From positions 1 to 64,000 of the forward strand of contig NZ_BOVQ01000005.1 in assembly GCF_018403765.1 (NCBI RefSeq): a stretch of 64,000 nt of DNA, read 5' to 3'. Both the position numbers and the translations under genes were made by a program. The notes beneath the pieces are model-generated. The model ran no database searches, was not told the origin of the DNA, and was given only the letters and a program-made list of their open reading frames with translations. This document shows, piece by piece, positions 43,846-53,359 of this stretch (position 1 is its first letter; each line of letters starts with the position of its first letter). The stretch is from Lactococcus nasutitermitis. GTDB lineage: Bacteria > Bacillota > Bacilli > Lactobacillales > Streptococcaceae.

Positions 43846-44846
43846 TGCTAGATTTTGCAAGACGAAGTGATAAAGAACGCCAAGAAGGTTTCCAGATTGT
43901 TGCTCCGATGATGAAGATGAACGAGGGAATTATTGAAAAAGATTTCTATGTGGTCTTGATTCTGGAACTGCTATTTCATCATTCTAAATTTGGGCGCTCT
44001 TTTGCCTTTAAGGGCGGAACCTCGCTTTCCAAGGGTTACAATATTATCAAACGCTTTTCCGAAGATATTGATTTAGTGATGGATTGGTCGCTACTAGGAT
44101 TGAGTGATGAGGAGGCTTGGCAGGAACGTTCACACCGCCAACAAGAATTTTTTAATGCACGAATCAATGAAGAAGCAGGGCAATGGATTGAAGAAAGTTT
44201 AGTCCCTGAACTCATTGATTGTTTGGAGCGAGAACAACTCCAAGGCTTTCATGTCTTTGTTCGTGAAGAGGATAAGCAGACGGTCATTATTGAGTATCCG
44301 AAACACTTTACAAGTGCTGGGATACTCCCTGAAATTCGTTTAGAGATTGGCCCCCTTGCAGCATGGACACCCGTTAAAGATCGGACGATTACCAGTTATA
44401 TTGCGGAAAAACTTCCCAATGTTTTTTCTCAGCCTAGCACCATTATTCCAAACGTTGAGGCGAAGCGTACTTTCTGGGGAAAGGCGACTATTTTACACAA
44501 GGAAGCCAATCGCCGACACAATTTCACACCAAAGCGCTATTCTCGCCACTATTATGACTTATATTTACTGGCTCAATCTGAGATCAAAGAAGAAGCCTTT
44601 GCGGATTTGGATTTGCTCAATCGTGTAGTGGCTTTTAAGGAAAAATTCTACTTGGATAATTCCGCGAAATATGAGGAGGCCGTCCCCGCAACTCTCAAAC
44701 TCTTACCGAAAGAAGAACAGTTGGAGCATTTGAGAGCTGATTATGACGCAATGCAAGCCATGATGTTTGAGAAAGCACCAAGTTTTGAGGAGATTATGCA
44801 AGGGCTGGCACAGTTAGAGAAAGAAATTCATCAGCTTGGTGTTTGA
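43845..44846 (+). CDS. AbiEii-type nucleotidyltransferase toxin (pair 2)
   Basis: 333 aa. Nucleotidyltransferase signature FAFKGGTSLSKGYNII followed by RFSEDIDLVMDW at about residues 50-78, and YSRHYYDLYLLAQSEI near 225-240, as in the AbiEii/AbiGii family. All key Gly and Asp residues are present. Forms a translationally coupled type IV toxin-antitoxin operon with the preceding gene; a likely stabiliser of the element and phage-defence module. Two terminators follow. Confidence 0.87.
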   Translation: MLDFARRSDKERQEGFQIVAPMMKMNEGIIEKDFYVVLILELLFHHSKFGRSFAFKGGTSLSKGYNIIKRFSEDIDLVMDWSLLGLSDEEAWQERSHRQQEFFNARINEEAGQWIEESLVPELIDCLEREQLQGFHVFVREEDKQTVIIEYPKHFTSAGILPEIRLEIGPLAAWTPVKDRTITSYIAEKLPNVFSQPSTIIPNVEAKRTFWGKATILHKEANRRHNFTPKRYSRHYYDLYLLAQSEIKEEAFADLDLLNRVVAFKEKFYLDNSAKYEEAVPATLKLLPKEEQLEHLRADYDAMQAMMFEKAPSFEEIMQGLAQLEKEIHQLGV

Positions 44847-44857
44847 TAAAAAATGTA

Positions 44858-44892
44858 AAAATGGTTAGCGGTCAAGTGCAAACCATTTTTTA
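44858..44892 (+). terminator. terminator after the second AbiE pair
   Basis: AAAAATGGTT at 44858-44867 pairs with AACCATTTTT at 44882-44891. Confidence 0.7.
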
Positions 44893-44958
44893 GGCTTTTA
44901 TAGCAGTTATTTGAGAATATAAGCAGGATAAAATGGGGGAATCTTGCTTATTTTAGCA

Positions 44959-44988
44959 GCACATCACAAATTTGTGGTGTGCTTTTTT
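44959..44988 (+). terminator. second terminator, before the giant gene
   Basis: GCACATCACAAA followed at once by TTTGTGGTGTGC (one G-T pair) and TTTTTTC. Confidence 0.75.
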
Positions 44989-45019
44989 CGTTCCCCGAAA
45001 AAATAGGAGGAGTTTCCGA

Positions 45020-48000
45020 ATGGAAAAAGAAACAAATAAAAATAATTCACCCGTCCAATTCATACGCCATTTTATGACAGCTACGCCCCTTGAAGTCTTA
45101 GACTTTATCACGTTCAATAGCCAACATTTTGAAGCACAAAGCATTCACACCATTATCGAGGATTATCCACAGGGGGAGGTTATACAAAAGAAAAAGCAAA
45201 GGGTTGTTGAAGTAAACAGTCAAGAACTGCTCGAACAAATGGCTTTGGTGGGGCATTTATCAAGTTCCAACTTCCAAAATTCCGCTGATTTTATGATGGC
45301 AGAAGGACAAAAAGCCATGGTCTCTTTTTTGAGTCCCTACCTTTCAAGTCTCCAACAATTTACAGCAACTGAAAAGGAAATTGCCACAAGGATTGCTCTA
45401 TATAATCTCTACGCGCATTACGGGATTTATGAAATTCAGTCAGGGTTAAAGATTGAATTAGAAGATGATATTATGCGAGAGGTCATCGCGGTTTCAGATA
45501 GGGAAAGAATTTTTCATGTTCTCAATCTCGCCAATACCTTTACACGGGGCTTTGACCAACAGCTTTTAAAACGTCAAAAAGCTTTAGCAACCAAAGCCCA
45601 GAAGGTTACAGTATTTGATATTTCAAACCAGTTTTCTGAGAAACAGATTGAGCGAGTGGAACAGGAAAGTTTGAAATATTACCAAGAATCAGGGATTGAT
45701 CTCCCCAGTCGGGTTTATTTTGAAATTCTTTATCAAGTCAAACAGGACTTGCTTCATCATTCCAAACTGCCTGCTTACGCACGGGTGAACTCTGTTGAAG
45801 ATTTTCGTTTTCCTTTTGTGGAAGTTGTTGACGAAATTTTAATTGCGCATTACCCAGAAAATCAATCTCTATATGGTGCTTTGCTTGAAAAAGAGGCCGC
45901 AAAGTCAGTGATTGCTGACCTCTTTTTGCAGGACATCTATCAGAAATTTTCAGAAGTAAAAGAAAGCCCCAAAGAACAAGAAATTTTTCCAGACAGAGAA
46001 GCTTCTCAACCAGACACGAAAACTATTCCTAACACAGCAGTTCTCAGCGATTCAACCAAAGCCGCTCATCAAGATTTACGTGAAAGTAAGTCAGAGGTGG
46101 CTTTTCAAGAAAAAGAAATTATTTCATCGCCGACTGTTGAACCTCAGAGTTTCCCTTCGACCGCCAAAAAGCTACTTGTTTCTAACTCAGAAATGTACTA
46201 TGAAGAGATGATAGCAGCCTATAAAAAGCTCTATGATTCTTACATGCACCAACAAGACCTCAAAGCACAAGGACATAATGTATCTGGGGCTTATGATACC
46301 TTCGACATTGAAACCACTCAGGGAGCTGTCCAGTTTTACTATGCCTTTCTAGGACGAGAGCTTGGAACCAACGATGATCGTAGAGTGGTTTTTGGTGTTG
46401 CTACCGATCAAGGGGATTTCAAAACGAATTCGATGAGTACCCCGATTCGCTCCCGTGTCTTTGATGTTTTTGAAAAAGGACTTACTTCACTCCAATTTAA
46501 CGAAACTGTTGAGCCAACCAAAGTTTCTGATGAGGCCCTGCTCCAAAAGCTCCATGATGCATTTATTCAAGATTGGACAGATTATCGTCAAGCTGTGACA
46601 AACTTTGAGGATTGGAAAAAGGGACATCCCGAAGTAGAATTGACAGACTACCAAGGCTTTGACAATCTTCAAATCGCCAAAGGGAAAGCTCAATATTATG
46701 AAGAAGTGCTGAGTGATCTCATTTATCGCGATCATCCAGAGGGCGGGCGAGAGTTTGACCTCTTTCCCGCTTCAAGGGAGCTTTCCCGCACGCAAAAAGA
46801 AGCGATTGAGGCGCTTGTCGCTGCGGTTTATCCACACTTTGAGGGCTCAACACTTCGCGAAAATTTTGAGCATTGGAAAGAGGAGGCTCAAAGCTCACTT
46901 GATTCTGTTCAAGCCCTCTTTGAGCAACTTAAAACCGATGATGTGGCCTATCTATTTTATGTGTCTAATGCCGCAACCCCTGCCCCGCAGGAACAGTACC
47001 AAGCCAACAGTCCGATTGAAAAACTTTTTTTGGACCATGTTTCAGAGCTGCGGAGCTTGACTGATGAAAAGCTCAAAGCCGTGTGGCAGGCAGAGAAAGA
47101 CAAAACGCCCAATGCTTATTATGACCTCTGGCAGGAAGTTAGAAAAAATATCCGTCCAGCCCTAGAGTGGGCTGGCTACCGTGAACTGTTAATTGCCGCA
47201 CTCCAAGTGAACCAAATGCTAGAGAGCACCCGTTTTGCAAAAGAAGCCCTCTTTGAACAAAGAAAATATGCTGCAGCGCGTAATTTCTTGTTTCAATTTT
47301 TGCCTAATCAAGCAAAAAGCGCTGATGCGGAAAGTGTCGAAAGTGAAAAGCTATCTGAAAAAGCGTTAGAAGTTCTCCATGAAGAGATGCTACGACAAGA
47401 AATAACCCAACAAAACAGTCATCGTAAATTTCGGATTTATGAATTTTTTGAAGAAGCATCTCGTGCGACTGATCGCGTGAAATTTCTAAAAAATGAATAT
47501 GGGTTAAGTGGACATAGTGGGTTTGGAGACAGTCCTTATTTTGTCAATTATGACGGAAAAGGAGTGGAATTTGAACAATTTAATTCTCAGGAACATTCGG
47601 ACCGTTTTCGACTCACTTGGGCTCAATTTAATGCAACACTAGCAAAACTGATAAAAGAGGAAGATTTTTTGACTTCTTCTGAAAAATTGGAATATCAAGA
47701 GTGGTTTGCTTTAAAGCATACGCTTGATAAGACTGAGACAATTAAACATTCGGGAGAGAAAGAAAAAACGGGACTCCGTCCAAGAGAAGTTTTAGCACAG
47801 GTCAAAACAGCCCTCCTTCCAGAGGAAAAATTTGTGATTTTGGAAGAAGGTGAAAATCTAACCCTTGTTAAGACCAGCTTTGATGGGCTTTTGAATGAGG
47901 TGGTGATTGAAGCTGATTCGGAGCACTATGGGGTCTCAGATTTAGCGGATCAAATCACGGGGATTGTTCATTTTAAGGGACAATTTGAAGCATTGCTGAG

Positions 48001-50239
48001 CCAAATTCAGACTGCAAAACCAAACGAACTGGCAGAAGAAAAAAGTCATGAGGAAGCAGAACAAACAGAGCAGTATTTCGCGACGCCGTTGCCTGATTTG
48101 TGGTTTCAGATTGATAGCAGTTATGCCACTTTAGAAGTTCGCTTTTTTAATAGCGCTCATGAGCGCTTAGGACAAACCTTTCTCAAAGGAACAGGTGCCC
48201 TTGCGAATTCAGAACGACAGGCTGCGATTGAACGCTATAGCCACTCTAGAGAAGCACTTTTTGAAGACCTAGACTTTGAAAACTTACGAACATGGATTAA
48301 AAATAGCCGTGGTGGGTCGCTCAGTGAATTTGTACTGGACAGAACAGGGATTCATTCTTGGCAGGACCTCTATGACCAGCTGGTTACTTCTAAGCATGTT
48401 TCGATTGAAAATAATTCGGGCTTTTTATCTACGGCTACGCAAGAGCAGCCGAAAAGTGAAATTTCTCTCTTTGACTTCATGGACGAGGCGAAAGCTGAGG
48501 AAAAAGAGGACGGGATTAATGGCGTTTCTGCCTCAGAAAATCACACACCTATGTCCCAACTAAACGCGCTTGAACACTTGAAAACTGCTTATCTCGGAGA
48601 ATTAGCTGACCTGAAAGACTTGCGAGCGCGCCAAGTGGGCGGAGCCCTTTATTTGATTCACAAAGACCGCGCAGATTTTTACGAATATTATGCCACTTCT
48701 TTGTTACAACAAGACAATGGAGTTCATCAAGAGAAGTACGTCTTTGAATGGCTTAATGAAGATGATAAACAACTGATTCGAGAAACAGTTGAGGCAGCTT
48801 ATCATGAATTTGGCGATTTGGCTTTAACCTTTGGGGCTTTGCAAAAGGAATTTGAGCAAGGCTATTTAGCTGAACAGATGCCTATGTCAAAAGAAACAGT
48901 TCTGGACGAGAACCAGCTTGAAACCGAAACTGAGCCGATACAAGCTTCCCCGCTCTTAGATTATCATTTTCCTGAGACGGGGTTAGTTTATCCAAAGTCT
49001 ATCCATGAAAAGATTGAGGCCAATCTTGCGGCGATTCGACTGGTCAAAGCGCTTAAAGCGGAACATCGTATGGCGACGGTAGAGGAACAAGCGTTTTTAG
49101 CTAAGTATGTAGGCTGGGGCAATGGCGAGATTGTCAATACGCTTTTTGATGAGGAGAATCCGCGCTATGAAGATTACCGTGAAGAACTCAAGCAACTCCT
49201 ATCAGAAGATGAATATAAGGCCGCTCGTGCATCTAGCTTGACGGCTTTTTATACGTCACAAGAAATTATTCAGGCGATTTACCAAGGCCTTTCTGACTTA
49301 GGCTTTGAGAATGGACGAATTTTGGAGCCCTCCATGGGAACAGGGAATTTCTTTCACGGAATGCCTGAGTCTATGAAGTCAGGTTCTGACCTCTTTGGGG
49401 TGGAAATTGACCCGCTGACCGCAAGCATTGCTAAGCAACTCCAACAGACCGTCAATATCCAAGCTAAAGGCTTTGAAGCCACACACTTTGCGGAGAATGC
49501 CATGGATTTAGTGGTCACGAATGTGCCATTTTCTGACAAAATTCACTTGACCAACAAAAATTGTGACCGTCCCTATGTGATCCATGATTATTTTATCAAG
49601 CGCGCACTTGATTTAGTCCATGAGGGCGGTTTAGTGGCCGTCATTACTTCCACAGGCACGATGGACAAACGCGATTCCCGTTTTCGCACCGAGTTATCTC
49701 AAAAAGCTCGACTCCTTAAAGCCATTCGCTTGCCTGACCGTGCTTTTGCACAAATTGCGGGGACGGAGACACCTTCCGACATTCTGATTTTCCAAAAGGA
49801 CAGCAGTTTGGTGGATTCTGAAGAAATCCCTGAATGGATTGAAACCACTTCTAAAATGGATGATAAAGGCAACCAAATTTTCTATAATCGCTATTTTGAA
49901 GCACACCCTGAACAAGTTTTAGGAGATATCAAAATTAAAACGTTTAATGGTGGGCGATTAGCCATCAAAGCGAATTATTCGGACGAGGAAATTTCTGAAA
50001 AACTCCAAGCGGCCTTTGTTTTTCAAGAAGAAGAGCATTATCTTAAAGTCGAAGAAGTTGGTCCCCTTTATGAAATCGAGGAAAAGTCAGACCTTGACCT
50101 ACCAGAGGAAGTGACTTCTGAGATTGAACCTTACACCCTGATGGTCTTTAATCGAAAACCTTATTATCATCCATTACCCTTTTTCAAAAGTCTTCTAGTG
50201 TCACGCTCAACGTTCATGAAACCCGTAAAAATCAGTTGA
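45020..50239 (+). CDS. giant methylase-helicase protein, first part (frameshifted)
   Basis: 1739 aa as read, from the ATG at 45020 with AGGAGGAG upstream. The first 1250 residues have no recognised domain and are rich in Glu and Gln. From about 1330 there is a class I methylase-like domain: KYVGWGNGEIVNTLFD, ILEPSMGTGNFFHGMP (SAM binding), VTNVPFSDKIHL (N-V-P-F in place of N-P-P-Y). The frame ends at 50239 in a meaningless tail after KPYYHPLPF. Homology resumes one frame over (QKSSSVTLNVHETRKNQ at about 50182), so one base is missing in CCCTTTTTC near 50178. If joined and spliced the protein would have about 3172 residues. Confidence 0.75.
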   Translation: MEKETNKNNSPVQFIRHFMTATPLEVLDFITFNSQHFEAQSIHTIIEDYPQGEVIQKKKQRVVEVNSQELLEQMALVGHLSSSNFQNSADFMMAEGQKAMVSFLSPYLSSLQQFTATEKEIATRIALYNLYAHYGIYEIQSGLKIELEDDIMREVIAVSDRERIFHVLNLANTFTRGFDQQLLKRQKALATKAQKVTVFDISNQFSEKQIERVEQESLKYYQESGIDLPSRVYFEILYQVKQDLLHHSKLPAYARVNSVEDFRFPFVEVVDEILIAHYPENQSLYGALLEKEAAKSVIADLFLQDIYQKFSEVKESPKEQEIFPDREASQPDTKTIPNTAVLSDSTKAAHQDLRESKSEVAFQEKEIISSPTVEPQSFPSTAKKLLVSNSEMYYEEMIAAYKKLYDSYMHQQDLKAQGHNVSGAYDTFDIETTQGAVQFYYAFLGRELGTNDDRRVVFGVATDQGDFKTNSMSTPIRSRVFDVFEKGLTSLQFNETVEPTKVSDEALLQKLHDAFIQDWTDYRQAVTNFEDWKKGHPEVELTDYQGFDNLQIAKGKAQYYEEVLSDLIYRDHPEGGREFDLFPASRELSRTQKEAIEALVAAVYPHFEGSTLRENFEHWKEEAQSSLDSVQALFEQLKTDDVAYLFYVSNAATPAPQEQYQANSPIEKLFLDHVSELRSLTDEKLKAVWQAEKDKTPNAYYDLWQEVRKNIRPALEWAGYRELLIAALQVNQMLESTRFAKEALFEQRKYAAARNFLFQFLPNQAKSADAESVESEKLSEKALEVLHEEMLRQEITQQNSHRKFRIYEFFEEASRATDRVKFLKNEYGLSGHSGFGDSPYFVNYDGKGVEFEQFNSQEHSDRFRLTWAQFNATLAKLIKEEDFLTSSEKLEYQEWFALKHTLDKTETIKHSGEKEKTGLRPREVLAQVKTALLPEEKFVILEEGENLTLVKTSFDGLLNEVVIEADSEHYGVSDLADQITGIVHFKGQFEALLSQIQTAKPNELAEEKSHEEAEQTEQYFATPLPDLWFQIDSSYATLEVRFFNSAHERLGQTFLKGTGALANSERQAAIERYSHSREALFEDLDFENLRTWIKNSRGGSLSEFVLDRTGIHSWQDLYDQLVTSKHVSIENNSGFLSTATQEQPKSEISLFDFMDEAKAEEKEDGINGVSASENHTPMSQLNALEHLKTAYLGELADLKDLRARQVGGALYLIHKDRADFYEYYATSLLQQDNGVHQEKYVFEWLNEDDKQLIRETVEAAYHEFGDLALTFGALQKEFEQGYLAEQMPMSKETVLDENQLETETEPIQASPLLDYHFPETGLVYPKSIHEKIEANLAAIRLVKALKAEHRMATVEEQAFLAKYVGWGNGEIVNTLFDEENPRYEDYREELKQLLSEDEYKAARASSLTAFYTSQEIIQAIYQGLSDLGFENGRILEPSMGTGNFFHGMPESMKSGSDLFGVEIDPLTASIAKQLQQTVNIQAKGFEATHFAENAMDLVVTNVPFSDKIHLTNKNCDRPYVIHDYFIKRALDLVHEGGLVAVITSTGTMDKRDSRFRTELSQKARLLKAIRLPDRAFAQIAGTETPSDILIFQKDSSLVDSEEIPEWIETTSKMDDKGNQIFYNRYFEAHPEQVLGDIKIKTFNGGRLAIKANYSDEEISEKLQAAFVFQEEEHYLKVEEVGPLYEIEEKSDLDLPEEVTSEIEPYTLMVFNRKPYYHPLPFFKSLLVSRSTFMKPVKIS

Positions 50240-52717
50240 CTCGTTATACCAAGAATAAAGCTCAAATTTACGATGAAACACCCAATTACCAATTCAAGCA
50301 AGTCAAAGTAGATGTCATTGAGGGAGAGATTTACTCTGATGATGGGGCTTTTGAGGCTTTAGGATTAAGCGATACAGAACGAGCAACCTTAGTGCAGGAG
50401 GGGACGCTTAATCAAGGGGAGACTCAGTATGAGTTGGGACAAACCAATGCGCAGTGGTTCTTGACTCAAAAAGTCAAAGAAAGTACGACCTATACTTATC
50501 ATGTCAACTATTCAGCTAAGGAAGTGCAAGCGATGAGTGCCATGATTGAACTCAGAAAAACGCTCCAAGCGCTGCTTGCGATTCAACATGAAGAAGATTA
50601 TGACGTGGCTGCTTATGAGGAATTACGTCAGTCTTTGAATACGCAATATGACAGTTTTGTCAAAAAGTACGGCCATGTCAGTAGTCGAGCTAATTCGTTA
50701 CTCATGCGGCAAGATGACTACTATCAGCTGCTGGCCTCGATTGAGGTGGATGTCGAGGACGAAAAAACCAAGCGCTTAATGAAAGTCAAAGGAACGGTCT
50801 TTTTTGAGCCGACCATTCAATCCCAACCAAAGAAAATCGAAGTGAAAACGGCTGAAGATGCCCTCCTTGCCTCGCTTAATCATAAAGGAAGACTTGATTT
50901 TGACTATATGGCAGCCGTCTATTCACAAAGTAAAGCAGACATCATTAAAGAGCTTGGCGACAAGCTTTTTTATGTTGGCGAGGGACGTTATGCCACACGA
51001 GAAGATTATCTCTCAGGAGATGTTAAAACGAAGCTCGCCGAGGCAAAAACGAAACAAGAGTTTGGCGTTGAAGACCGCGACTGGAGTGCGAACATTGTCG
51101 CACTTGAAGCTGTCATTCCTAAAGATATTACCATCAGTGAACTCAATTATAAGTTTGGAACGCGCTTTATCCCGATGGCCTTGTATGCGGCTTTTTTAGA
51201 AGTCGCGTTAGGTCAAAAGCCTGACGGAGTGACGATTGAATACGATAAGCTCACAGATAGCTATGCGGTTCATGTTGCCAATCAAGGGACAGACGCCAAT
51301 GAGCACCAATACGGCGTGGGAAGATATGATGGCGAGCAGCTGGCGCAAAGTTTACTTAATCAACGGCCGTTAGAAATTAAAAAATTGGACCCCAATAATC
51401 CGCCACAAGCTAAACCTAAGTATATTGTGGACGAAGTCGCGACAGCGGAATTACAAGCGAAAGGCGAACAGTTTGAGGCAGCTTTCAAGGAATGGGTGCT
51501 TAAAAATCCAGAGATGCAAGAAGAAATTGTCTCGATTTATAACGAAAAGATGAATCGGGTGGTTCCTAAAAAGTATGACGGCAGTCACTTAACCGTTCAA
51601 GGGCTTGCCAAACAATTTACGCTGCGGCCCCACCAGAAAAATGCCATGATGCGTATTATTCAAGAGCAACGGGCAGGCCTGTTTCATGAGGTCGGGTCAG
51701 GCAAAACCTTGACCATGCTTGCGGCCAATCTTAAACTCAAAGAGTTAGGGGTGATTCAAAAGCCCCTTTTTGTCATACCAAAACCCTTGATTGACCAATT
51801 CGGTCGAGAAATTTATCGGTATTTCCCTGAAAGTAAGGTCTTGATTGCGCATTCGGAAGATTTTTCCAAGGATAATCGCAAGCGGTTCATCAGTCGTATT
51901 GCGACAGGCAACTATGATTTTATCGTGGTGGCTGATTCTCAATTTGGCAAGATTGGGATGTCTAAAGCCTATCAAGAACGCTATATTGAGGACGAGATTG
52001 ACAAGGCAGAGCGTCAAATGCGCCTGGCTAAACTGAGCGGTCAGCGCCATACTGTTAAAAAGGTTGAACAGTATCGAAAAAGTTGCCAAGAACGGCTTGA
52101 AAAACTGCAAAAGCGAGATATTGATACTTTTATTGATTTTGAAGAACTGGGTATTGATATACTCAACGTGGACGAGGCACAAGGATACAAAAATTTAGCC
52201 CCAGAAACGCAGCTGGGACAAGTCAAAGGGATTTCAGATGCACGGAGCCAGAAAGCCATGGACATGGATCAGAAGACCCAATATCTCCACGCTCAGTACG
52301 ATAATAAACGCGTGCTCTTTTCAACAGGAACCCCTATTTCTAACTCCGTGGTGGAACTTTATACCATGATGAAGTACCTTGCACCTGACGTGCTCCAGCA
52401 ATACGACGTCTGGAGCTTTGACAGTTGGGTTTCAACATTTGGGATCATTGAAGATGTCTTTGAGTTGAATGTCGCAGGCAATTATAAAACCAAGCGGCGG
52501 TTTACCAAGTTTGGGAATATGCCAGAACTGCGGAATATGTTTCTGGAAGTCGCGGATATTCAGACCTCAGAAGACCTTGATTTACCCGTCCCTAAAGCTA
52601 AAACTGTGGTTCATGAGTCCCACACCACTCCTGAACAAGTCAAGTACATTGAGGGCTTGGTGGCTAGAGCAGAAGCGATTGAAGCTCGTCTTGTCAAGCC
52701 GTTTGAGGATAACATGC
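50236..52717 (+). CDS. giant methylase-helicase protein, SNF2 N-terminal helicase part (exon 1 end)
   Basis: Continuation of the gene above in the shifted frame; real homology begins near 50182, before any start codon. Helicase motif I is FHEVGSGKTLTML and motif II is NVDEAQGYKNL (DEAQ rather than DEAH), followed by FSTGTPISNSVVELYTMMKY, all SNF2/RAD54-like. The coding sequence stops making sense at the group II intron: exon 1 ends at 52717 inside a codon (C of CTC) and continues at 55335. Unspliced reading gives a stop at 52744-52746. Confidence 0.8.
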
Positions 52718-53359
52718 GTACGACACGTTTCGCTATAAGTGCGTAAGCACGAAAAGCGAGGATTTACAGGAGGTAAATTACAACTAATGATTTGACAGTT
52801 GGAATGAAAGCCGTCATGTTGGCTGAAACAACTGGTCTGATACTCCTACATGCGTGAAATTCTAACAGGGATTTCAGGTATGGAGTTAGGTAAAGTCGGC
52901 TGAACAATGCCTAAGTGAGCTTTGCGGCTCATAAGGCAGCGGATAAGCCGGGACGCTATAAACTATCTATGGTGAGAATGTTCCCTGACAGGAACTGACG
53001 AACTTGCGAATGTACAGGTCTAAATGTCGGCGTTGTCGAAAGACAATAGAGTTGCGAACGCAACGAATGTTACCGAAAAGTAAAAGTGCATGTTATGAAA
53101 TTCGGCATAGGGAACCATGACCCTATAAACATTCAGGCTTAAAGTGAGCACCTAAGGATAGATGGACAGCTAGAATCATTGGAACGTGGAAAGCGAGAAA
53201 CATTCACTTCAAACGCCTGTTAGCGGAATGTTGGATATAAGATTTTTAACCGAAATTCCTTAATTCTCGTGAGAGTAGGGGCACAGTACTGTTGAAACTC
53301 ATGAAAGTGAGTGGAGGGATAGCCCCAAGACTTGTTCTTTGAAAAGTAAATAATGATAA

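Noticed and set aside
50178-50190. Programmed -1 ribosomal frameshifting joining the two halves of the giant gene
   Set aside because: CCC TTT TTC is not a proper slippery heptamer and no strong downstream structure was recognised; a one-base deletion is simpler.
52739-52743. GTGCG as the 5' end of the group II intron
   Set aside because: It fits the GTGYG consensus, but exon joining there breaks the helicase sequence, and the 9-bp exon-intron pairing requires the end at 52717/52718.
53207-53214. CTTCAAAC pairing with GTTTGAGG of exon 1 as EBS2-IBS2
   Set aside because: It lies downstream of EBS1, whereas EBS2 normally precedes EBS1 in domain I; probably chance.
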